DNA of 64,000 nt, from NCBI RefSeq assembly GCF_019209835.1, contig NZ_JAHUTS010000005.1, positions 124,001 through 188,000 on the forward strand, in the 5' to 3' direction. The notes beneath the pieces are model-generated. The model worked only from the letters and a program-made list of their open reading frames with translations, did not search any database and was not told the origin of the DNA. Of the stretch, positions 1 to 6,897 are shown piece after piece. The translations under genes and the position numbers were made by a program. The first letter of the stretch is position 1, and each line of letters starts with the position of its first letter. Origin of the DNA: Enterovibrio paralichthyis (GTDB lineage: Bacteria > Pseudomonadota > Gammaproteobacteria > Enterobacterales > Vibrionaceae).

Positions 1-758
1 TTGGTTATTAAGAAAATAACAGCAGCGGCAATCTCATCAGTATATGCAAATCTGCCCATCGGAATCTTGGCTTTCATTTCCTCCCCCTTTTCTCCTTGCC
101 ATGCTTTTTCGCCCATGGGAGTTAGCACAACGGTTGGAGAGATGGTGTTCACGTTGATACCGTGGGGTGCCCATTCCAAAGCCATGACTTTTGTCATTCC
201 CAGCAACCCTGCCTTGGCTGAGGTGTACGCCACGTGCCCCTCAATAGCGATCGATGCAGCCTGAGAAGCGATATTGACGATTTTCCCTGCCCGCTTGCTT
301 TCGATAAGCCATTTTGCAAAAGCAGAGCAAACTAAAAATGGAGCAGTCAGGTTAACGGCAACCTGCTTTTGCCACTGTTCATAACTAACCTCAATAGCAG
401 GTTCAAGATGTACATATCCAGCGCTATTCACAAGAGCATCAATACTGGTGAAACGCTTAAGGATCTGTTCAAAAGTCTCTTCCACATTCTGTGGAATAGT
501 GACGTCACAACAAAAGCACGCTACGCGATCAAAAAATTCACCGCCCGGCTGTGCATTAAGTTGCTCTAACGCGGTTTGCATTTTTTCTTGTTCAAATGGC
601 GGGTAAACCAAAGCAAGCTCGCCGCCTTTCTGCAACACCATTTCATTGGTTGCCATGGCTATTCCACCAAAGCCTCCAACAACGGCTACTACCTTTCCAC
701 TCAAAGACTGTTGAGGGTCTACACCGTATCTCAAACTAACGTCGTACTTCGTTGCCAT
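1..758 (-). CDS. SDR-family NAD(P)-dependent polyol/sugar dehydrogenase (3' end beyond window)
   Basis: Reading leftward from an ATG at 758 gives at least 252 residues with no stop before the window edge, so the C-terminus is missing (SDRs of this type usually need only about 20 more residues). It is a classical short-chain dehydrogenase: a glycine-rich nucleotide loop (GGFGGIA, about residues 28-34), an NSAG motif, the IAS stretch and the YTSAK (Tyr-x-x-x-Lys) catalytic pair, followed by SPTVVLTPMGEKAW. That last stretch resembles what I remember of polyol dehydrogenases of the GolD and D-threitol dehydrogenase type, which oxidise a polyol to a ketose; the substrate here is unknown. A Shine-Dalgarno sequence (GAGGTG) precedes the ATG. 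It diverges from the split transketolase genes across about 290 bp holding two related palindromes, which suggests shared control. SDR family is firm, substrate is inference. Confidence 0.85.
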   Translation of the reverse strand, partial: MATKYDVSLRYGVDPQQSLSGKVVAVVGGFGGIAMATNEMVLQKGGELALVYPPFEQEKMQTALEQLNAQPGGEFFDRVACFCCDVTIPQNVEETFEQILKRFTSIDALVNSAGYVHLEPAIEVSYEQWQKQVAVNLTAPFLVCSAFAKWLIESKRAGKIVNIASQAASIAIEGHVAYTSAKAGLLGMTKVMALEWAPHGINVNTISPTVVLTPMGEKAWQGEKGEEMKAKIPMGRFAYTDEIAAAVIFLIT

Positions 759-782
759 AGTTCGCCACCTCATAAATTAGGA

Positions 783-808
783 ATAAATATCTTTTGCTGA
801 ATATAAAT
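783..808. promoter_or_regulatory. Imperfect palindrome, candidate operator (SDR side)
   Basis: ATAAATATC and GAATATAAAT face each other across 7 bp. This is a degenerate copy of the perfect palindrome at 1010-1035, has the same overall size (26 bp), and lies 25 bp upstream of the SDR start codon. Further half-site-like GAATATTTT and GAATGTTTA sequences lie at 974-982 and 837-845. It is read as an operator because each divergent arm has one copy; the regulator gene is not in the window. Confidence 0.45.
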
Positions 809-1009
809 ATACACTGGACGAGACCAAGTGTTACATGAATGTTTAAAAAATGTGATGGCGATCGCCATGGATGCAACCTATTGATTTTAAAGAGATTAAA
901 TGGAAATCAGCCGTAAATGGAACTCGTTTGCTACCTTAATTCATTGATATTGTTAGAATAAAAATTCACACATGAATATTTTGTGAGCAAGGCGTTAGGG
1001 TGATATAAA

Positions 1010-1035
1010 ATAAATATTCCAGTGCGAATATTTAT
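1010..1035. promoter_or_regulatory. Perfect 10-bp inverted repeat, candidate operator (transketolase side)
   Basis: ATAAATATTC and GAATATTTAT are exact inverted repeats separated by 6 bp (CAGTGC). The site ends immediately before the Shine-Dalgarno AGGTG and 10 bp before the ATG at 1046, a typical repressor position. The related imperfect site at 783-808 fronts the divergent gene. Confidence 0.55.
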
Positions 1036-1045
1036 AGGTGAATTT

Positions 1046-1876
1046 ATGAATCCATATCAACTGACCCCAGAGTCCATCAGCCAAAAAGCGCGTGCCGTTA
1101 GACGCCGTATTATTCATTTGAACTCAGAAAGCCCAGCTGGAGGCCATACCGGGGCTGATCTCTCACAAGTAGAGATACTGTGCACCCTTTATTTTCGAGA
1201 AATGAACGTGAGTCCAGACCGGATAGACGACCCAGAAAGAGACATCTATATCCAAAGTAAAGGCCATGCTGTGGGTTGTTACTATTGTGTACTTGCTGAA
1301 GCGGGTTACATCCCAGAGGAATGGTTAAAAACCTATCAGCATTCAGACAGTAAGTTACCAGGTCATCCTGTCAGACAAAAAACCCCTGCTATCGAGCTGA
1401 ATACTGGGGCTCTCGGTCATGGCTTACCCGTAGGTGTTGGATTGGCACTAGCCGCAAAAATGTCGGGCAGCAATAGACGTGTTTTTGTCGTTTGTGGGGA
1501 CGGTGAATTGGCAGAGGGCAGCATCTATGAAGCAGCACTTTGTGCAGCCAAATATAAATTGGATAACCTGACTGTCATTATCGACCACAACAAACTTCAA
1601 TTGGCAGGCCCAACCAAAGACATCATGCCCCTGGATCCACTGGTAGATAAGTGGGAGGCATTTAATTGGGCGGTAAGCGAATGCAATGGCAACGAACCAC
1701 GTTCTTTAATTGCAGCTCTGGAGGCTATTGATGGTGCCGGTGGCAAGCCTAGCGTGATCATTGCTCATACCAAAAAAGGAGCAGGTATCAGTTTCATTGA
1801 AGACCAGCCTGCATGGCATCACCGCGTCCCGAAAGGAGATGAAATCGAGCGCGCACTGGCTGAACTAGGAGATTAA
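1046..1876 (+). CDS. Transketolase-like N-terminal (thiamine diphosphate-binding) subunit
   Basis: A 276-residue protein equal to the N-terminal third of a transketolase. It shows the substrate-channel histidine region GGHTGADLSQ, the SKGHAVG motif, and the ThDP/Mg signature beginning GDGELAEGS and ending in NLTVIIDHNKLQ. The ATG at 1046 is chosen over an upstream GTG at 1022 because AGGTG sits at the right distance and the GTG lies inside the palindrome. The partner subunit starts 3 bp after the stop, so the two form one split enzyme that would move a two-carbon ketol unit from a phosphoketose to an aldose. Split transketolases occur in dedicated sugar pathways, for example the apulose-4-phosphate transketolase AptAB; a similar role is plausible, not shown. 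The usual one-chain housekeeping transketolase is not meant here. Confidence 0.85.
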   Translation: MNPYQLTPESISQKARAVRRRIIHLNSESPAGGHTGADLSQVEILCTLYFREMNVSPDRIDDPERDIYIQSKGHAVGCYYCVLAEAGYIPEEWLKTYQHSDSKLPGHPVRQKTPAIELNTGALGHGLPVGVGLALAAKMSGSNRRVFVVCGDGELAEGSIYEAALCAAKYKLDNLTVIIDHNKLQLAGPTKDIMPLDPLVDKWEAFNWAVSECNGNEPRSLIAALEAIDGAGGKPSVIIAHTKKGAGISFIEDQPAWHHRVPKGDEIERALAELGD

Positions 1877-1879
1877 TAC

Positions 1880-2824
1880 ATGGAACATACACATCTAGCT
1901 AACGTTATGGTTTCTACTTTCAACAATTTGGTGGATCAAGGCGTGGACTTGGTTGCCGTCGTTTCTGACTCCACATCCACAGCCAAAATTGGTCCGTTTA
2001 TGGACAAACACCCTGAGCGAGTTATCAACGTTGGCATTGCAGAGCAGTCACTGGTCAGCACTGCGGCGGGCCTTGCGTTGGGGGGAAAGGTGGTAGCGAC
2101 ATGTAATGCTGCGCCATTTCTGATTTCGCGCGCAAATGAACAGATCAAAATTGACGTTTGCTATAACGATGCGAATGTCACGATGTTTGGCCTGAATGCC
2201 GGTGCAAGTTACGGACCGCTAGCAAGCACACATCACTCTATCGACGATATTTCTGTTATCCGGGGCTTTGGCAGGGTTGAGATATTTGCGCCAGCAGATG
2301 CAATAGAATGTCAGCAGATTGTGGAGTATGCCCTCAAAAAACAGGGGCCTGTTTATATCAGGTTGGATGGCAAGCCACTACCTGTACTGCATGATGCGTC
2401 GTACCGCTTTGTGCCGGGAAACATCGATACACTAAGCGAAGGTGAACAAATTACCCTGGTCGGACTGGGCTCAACTGTTCATGAGGTTGTGGATGCAGCT
2501 CATCAACTTAATAATGAGAGAATCAAAGCTCAGGTACTGAGCTTACCGTCAATTCGACCGCTTAACAAAAAGCAGCTGGCTGACGCGATAAGTAAAACGC
2601 CTTACGTTATCAGTGTTGAAGAACATAACGTCAATGGCGGAGCTGGCGCTATCGTTGCTGAAGTGATTGCAGAGTATGGTATTTCTGCAAGGCTGATTCG
2701 ACTCGGTATCCCCGACGGTGAATATGCCATTGCAGGAAACCGGGCTGACACACGTGCGCGACACGGGATTGATGCTAAATCGGTGGTGTCTATGGCGAAA
2801 CAGTTACTGAAAAGTCAACAATAA
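1880..2824 (+). CDS. Transketolase-like C-terminal subunit
   Basis: A 314-residue protein corresponding to the pyrimidine-binding and C-terminal domains of transketolase. The ThDP-activating glutamate lies in NVGIAEQSL (about residues 50-58), followed by the ASYGPLASTHHSIDDI loop and a C-terminal Rossmann-like domain with an SVEEHNVNGG stretch near residue 245. Good ribosome site (AGGAG) overlaps the end of the previous gene, giving tight translational coupling with the N-terminal subunit. It cannot function alone because the cofactor diphosphate site is in the partner. Downstream by 23 bp is a sugar kinase, so the likely flow is kinase first, then cleavage of the phosphoketose by this heterodimeric transketolase. 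Confidence 0.85.
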   Translation: MEHTHLANVMVSTFNNLVDQGVDLVAVVSDSTSTAKIGPFMDKHPERVINVGIAEQSLVSTAAGLALGGKVVATCNAAPFLISRANEQIKIDVCYNDANVTMFGLNAGASYGPLASTHHSIDDISVIRGFGRVEIFAPADAIECQQIVEYALKKQGPVYIRLDGKPLPVLHDASYRFVPGNIDTLSEGEQITLVGLGSTVHEVVDAAHQLNNERIKAQVLSLPSIRPLNKKQLADAISKTPYVISVEEHNVNGGAGAIVAEVIAEYGISARLIRLGIPDGEYAIAGNRADTRARHGIDAKSVVSMAKQLLKSQQ

Positions 2825-2847
2825 GGATCCGGAAACCCGAGGTTACT

Positions 2848-4323
2848 ATGGAAGAGTATATTCTCAGCATTGATGCAGGTACGACCAATATTAAAGCTGC
2901 ATTGGTCAATCGACAGGGGCAATTTTCCGGTAGCGCAAGTCAGGCTCTTAGTATGCATCACCCATTACCTGGGTGGTCAGAGCAAGACCCAAATCAAATT
3001 CTCAGGGCACTTAAGCAAACCGTTCAAGAGTGTATCCATGGAGTTGGCCGAACTACTCTCAAGGGAGTTTCAATCAGTAATCAGCGGGAATCGATATTGG
3101 TTTGGGACAAGTCGAGTGGCAAAGCTATCGTTCCCCTTATTTCTTGGCAATGCAATCGCTCCAAAGATGTCTGCACACACTTGATAAAAAACGGACATCA
3201 AGAAATGGTTTACGCGAAAACCGGCCTAGTCATCGACACGCTTTTTCCTGCTGCAAAACTGAGCATGACGTTGGATACTTTACCAAACGCAACAGAAATG
3301 CTTTCATCCGGAAAATGGTTGGTTGGTACTGTTGACGCCTGGTTATTATGGCACTTGAGTGACGGAGAAATTTTCGCCACCGATGTCAGTAATGCTTCCC
3401 GGACGCAACTGTACAATATCCACGAGCAGCGTTGGGACAAAGATCTGCTTGATCTTTTTCGTATCCCTGAAGCGTGCTTACCAGAAGTGAGGCCTTCTTC
3501 ATCCTCTTTCGGTTGTGTAAAAGCATTCACCAATGAAATAGACGGATTGCCCATCATTAGTATGATCGGTGATTCCCATGCTGCGTTGTATGGACACACA
3601 AATTTTTCTGAGGGTGTTAAAGCGACGTACGGCACCGGCTCCTCCCTTATGGCTCCAGTATCATCACCTATCGTTTCGCAAGAAAGAAGCCTAACAACAA
3701 CCGTTGCCTGGCAAGATGATGAAGGCATGACGTTTGCGCTGGAAGGGAATATTTTGCATACAGGAGCTGCAGTTGGATGGATGAGCTCTCTATTCAATGG
3801 GATCAAGTCAGAAGACCTCACCCGCATTCCCGCCTTACTTTATGACAATGGAGGCGTCTACTTCGTACCAGCATTGTCAGGACTGGGAGCGCCTCATTGG
3901 AATTCGAATGTGAAAGGAATCATTTGTGGGTTAACAGATTCCATCACCACTGAACATCTCGTCCGCGCAGCGCTTGAATCCATAGCATTCCAGGTCAAAG
4001 ATGTATTCGACGCTATGGAACAAGCGACAGGCAGAAAACTCAATCGGTTGTTTGTTGATGGTGGACCCACTGCAAACCCATGGCTAATGCAGTTTCAGGC
4101 TGATGTGTTAAACCGCCCCATTGTTAGGAGTAAAGTCCCAGAGGTATCTGCCTTAGGTGCTGCCTACTTAGGGGGCAAAACGCTTGGCTGGTGGAACACC
4201 CATGACGAAATATCAACATTGGAACGTGCCACCGAAATATTTGAACCTAACCCCAGTGCCATACATTTAGAGGCCATTGAGGGGTGGAAAAGTGCCATAG
4301 CAAAATGTCTAACCAACACATGA
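2848..4323 (+). CDS. FGGY-family carbohydrate kinase, glycerol-kinase-like
   Basis: A 491-residue two-domain FGGY kinase. Visible are DAGTTNIK (residues 9-16), PGWSEQDP, NQRES followed by the SWQCNRS stretch, GDSHAAL with the probable catalytic Asp, TYGTGSS, and the long C-terminal signature GLGAPHWNS through RAALESIAFQ to FVDGGPTANPW. Overall it is closest in look to glycerol kinase, yet several positions that contact glycerol in E. coli GlpK are changed: the Tyr of DPYF is Leu (DTLF), the Gln of GDQ is Ser, and the Phe after TYGTG is Ser. Arg-Glu of QRE and the Asp are kept. This suggests a larger ketose substrate, such as a tetrulose or branched pentulose, phosphorylated before the transketolase step. 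Substrate is inference. Confidence 0.85.
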   Translation: MEEYILSIDAGTTNIKAALVNRQGQFSGSASQALSMHHPLPGWSEQDPNQILRALKQTVQECIHGVGRTTLKGVSISNQRESILVWDKSSGKAIVPLISWQCNRSKDVCTHLIKNGHQEMVYAKTGLVIDTLFPAAKLSMTLDTLPNATEMLSSGKWLVGTVDAWLLWHLSDGEIFATDVSNASRTQLYNIHEQRWDKDLLDLFRIPEACLPEVRPSSSSFGCVKAFTNEIDGLPIISMIGDSHAALYGHTNFSEGVKATYGTGSSLMAPVSSPIVSQERSLTTTVAWQDDEGMTFALEGNILHTGAAVGWMSSLFNGIKSEDLTRIPALLYDNGGVYFVPALSGLGAPHWNSNVKGIICGLTDSITTEHLVRAALESIAFQVKDVFDAMEQATGRKLNRLFVDGGPTANPWLMQFQADVLNRPIVRSKVPEVSALGAAYLGGKTLGWWNTHDEISTLERATEIFEPNPSAIHLEAIEGWKSAIAKCLTNT

Positions 4324-4479
4324 GGATGTTACAGTCTAGCGCGTTACCTCTAGCTTAATGTAACAAGAACACAATAGCCTTGTGTTTGTTTCCAAAGCAA
4401 CTTATGGGGCTAGCCTTGTATTGGCGTAGCGCGAATGAAAATAGAACATCAAGCATAACAGCGTACAGTGTGAAGACAC

Positions 4480-4509
4480 ATAACGCCCGACACATTTGCC
4501 GGGCGTTAT
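4480..4509. terminator. Hairpin between convergent kinase gene and mrcB
   Basis: A perfect 10-bp stem, ATAACGCCCG with CGGGCGTTAT, with a 10-nt loop. There is no clear T-run on either side, so termination is plausible but not certain. The remaining bases between 4324 and 4549 show nothing else recognisable. Confidence 0.45.
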
Positions 4510-4549
4510 ATGTTTAGAAGACACCAACCATTGGATTTGGTTAGAGTAA

Positions 4550-6886
4550 TTATTGAAATATCGACTTTAGCCAGCCAACCGGGTCGGGCTTTTCACAACG
4601 TTCTTGCCAATACCCTTTCGGATCCCACATCGGCAACTTGGTATCGCTAAAGCAGTCTGTCACAAACTGCCCTTCCCGCACCTGATAAGGCACGCTGGTG
4701 ATTTGTGGCGGCCAGCTCAACACCAAAGGCTCTGGCTGTCTGGCCTTGATGTAATCAGCATAGACCCGCAGCGCGCCCGAGGAGCCGGTCAGCTTGGTCG
4801 ATTTGTTGTCGTCCCGTCCCAGCCACACCGTCACCACTTCACGGCCATCTATCCCCACGTACCAGCTGTCGCGGTTGTTGTCTGTCGTACCAGTTTTTCC
4901 AGCAAGACCAGCCCAACCCAATGCGCCATTCAGTGAACGTGCCGTACCGGCTCTTACCACATCTTTCATCGCATACAGGGTCAGCCAGCTCGCCTGCTGG
5001 GAGACAGCCTGGCTGGACTTCGGCCAGTTGCGGTACAACACCTGCCCTTCACCGGTTACCACTGCCCGAAGCGCCGTCAGCTCAGCTTTGCGGCCTACGC
5101 TGCCAATGGTCTGGTACATCTGGGTCACTTCCATCGGTGTCAGGGTAAACGCCCCCAAAAGCAAGGAAGGTACGCGGGTGATCTGGCTTGGACTGACCCC
5201 AAGCTCTTCAAAGGTATCAATCACGTTGTCCAGGCCAAGTGCTAAGCCCAGGTTCACCGTCGGCACATTGTAGGAATTTGCCAGCGCCACCATCAGTGGC
5301 ACTTGACCGCGGAACTTGCGGTCATAGTTACGCGGTTTCCACTCGCTGCCCTGATCGCCTTTCAGCACGATTGGCTTGTCTTCAATCGGGGTGGCAAGGT
5401 TGTATTTATCCGGCTCAGAGAGCGCTGTCAGATACACAGGCGGTTTGGACAATGAACCTATCTGGCGGCTGCCGTTCATCGCACGGTTAAACCCGGCAAA
5501 GCCTGGACGGGCACCACCAACCATAGCGCGGATTTCCCCGCTCTGGCGGTCAACAATCACCACTGCCGCTTCCAGCTCGTCACCGGCCACTTTCTTCAGC
5601 GCTTTAACCTGATTGACCACACTTTTGTCGATCAGCGACTGTGACAGCGGATCCAGGGTACTGAATACCCGTAATCCGCCGTCCGGGTTGAAGTCACTGC
5701 CGACCTTTTCCCGGATCTCTTGCGCTAACTGCTCGAAATAGGCTGGCTGGCGGCTGCTCAGACTCGGCGATTTCTGGATACCCAGTTTACGCCCGGCGGC
5801 TGTCGCGTACTGGTCACCGGTAATGAAGCCGTTTTCCATCATCATGCGCAGGATGAGGTCACGACGCTCCATCGCCCGCTCCGGGTAGCGCCAAGGGTTG
5901 TAATAGGAAGGCCCTTTCACCACACCCACCAGCAGCGCAAGCTGATCAATCGTCAGCTCTTCAATCGGGCGGCCAAAATAAAGACGCGCGCCCAAAGGGA
6001 AGCCATAAACTGCCTGACCACCTGCCTGCCCCAGATACACTTCATTCAGATAAGCTTCGAGAATGCGGTCTTTGCTATAACGGTAATCGAGCAAAATCGC
6101 CATGTAGGCTTCCTGCGCTTTACGCCACAGGGTGCGCTCACGGGTCAGGAACAGGTTTTTAGCCAGTTGCTGAGTCAGGGTTGAGCCCCCCTGTACCGTA
6201 CGTCCCGCTTTTAGGTTAACAACAAGCGCGCGGGCTATCGCTAAAGGCGAGACCCCTTCATGGTGATAAAAATCGCGATCTTCCGTGGTGATCAGGGCAT
6301 CGACCAGGAACTCAGGGAAGCGCTCGCGCGGCAGGAAGATGCGCTGCTCTTCATTCTTGGACTCCATCATGCCAAGCAGCTTGGGCTCAATACGCAGGTA
6401 TCCGAGTTGCTTTCCACTGTCGAGTTGCTTGAGGCTCTGCACCCCTTCGCTGTCGAAGGTGATCATCACATGCTGGGCGGTTTCCGGGCCATCTTCGAAC
6501 TCAAATGGCCGGCGGATAATTTCCACCCGGGTTTTCGAGGCTGAATACTCACCAGGACGGCTTGGGTCGCGAACCCGCTTGTAATTGAGTAAATCCAGTT
6601 CGCGTTTGAGTGTATCAATGCTTACTGCCTCTCCCGGTGCGAGATGGAGAATACGGCCATACACGACCGCAGGCAGTTGCCAGATCTGGCCGTCAAAGCG
6701 CTCCTGGATTTTTCCGTCGAGGTAGATACCCCAAATTGCCAGGGAAGCAACAACCACCAGGGTAAATTTGAGGCCCAGCATAAACAGCTTTCGTCCCCAT
6801 CCCGATTTGGCGGCAGCGGGGGCTTTTTTTGTACTCGTCCGTTTGCGAGGCGCGCGTTTTGGCGTCTTTTTCGTTTCTTTAGTCAT
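4550..6886 (-). CDS. mrcB: Penicillin-binding protein 1B, bifunctional peptidoglycan synthase
   Basis: A 778-residue class A PBP that polymerises lipid II and cross-links glycan strands in the periplasm. A basic, Lys/Arg/Ala-rich cytoplasmic tail (1-33) is followed by one membrane anchor (about 34-55) and a UB2H-like segment. The GT51 glycosyltransferase domain shows EDRDFYHHEG and GGSTLTQQLAKN; the transpeptidase domain shows the active-site SLSK box in IGSLSKP, an SYN motif (ANSYNVP) and KTGTT. Length and order match E. coli PBP1B; the lipoprotein activator is not in the window. It starts 11 bp after the hrpB stop, the usual hrpB-mrcB arrangement. Confidence 0.96.
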   Translation of the reverse strand: MTKETKKTPKRAPRKRTSTKKAPAAAKSGWGRKLFMLGLKFTLVVVASLAIWGIYLDGKIQERFDGQIWQLPAVVYGRILHLAPGEAVSIDTLKRELDLLNYKRVRDPSRPGEYSASKTRVEIIRRPFEFEDGPETAQHVMITFDSEGVQSLKQLDSGKQLGYLRIEPKLLGMMESKNEEQRIFLPRERFPEFLVDALITTEDRDFYHHEGVSPLAIARALVVNLKAGRTVQGGSTLTQQLAKNLFLTRERTLWRKAQEAYMAILLDYRYSKDRILEAYLNEVYLGQAGGQAVYGFPLGARLYFGRPIEELTIDQLALLVGVVKGPSYYNPWRYPERAMERRDLILRMMMENGFITGDQYATAAGRKLGIQKSPSLSSRQPAYFEQLAQEIREKVGSDFNPDGGLRVFSTLDPLSQSLIDKSVVNQVKALKKVAGDELEAAVVIVDRQSGEIRAMVGGARPGFAGFNRAMNGSRQIGSLSKPPVYLTALSEPDKYNLATPIEDKPIVLKGDQGSEWKPRNYDRKFRGQVPLMVALANSYNVPTVNLGLALGLDNVIDTFEELGVSPSQITRVPSLLLGAFTLTPMEVTQMYQTIGSVGRKAELTALRAVVTGEGQVLYRNWPKSSQAVSQQASWLTLYAMKDVVRAGTARSLNGALGWAGLAGKTGTTDNNRDSWYVGIDGREVVTVWLGRDDNKSTKLTGSSGALRVYADYIKARQPEPLVLSWPPQITSVPYQVREGQFVTDCFSDTKLPMWDPKGYWQERCEKPDPVGWLKSIFQ

Positions 6887-6897
6887 GAAGTCGTTTT

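Noticed and set aside
1022..1024. GTG as start of the transketolase N-terminal subunit
   Set aside because: It lies inside the palindrome, lacks a ribosome site, and adds eight non-conserved residues.
3210..3827. Long open frame on the minus strand inside the FGGY kinase gene (205 codons)
   Set aside because: It is fully antisense to a well-supported kinase, has no ribosome site, and its translation shows no recognisable domain.
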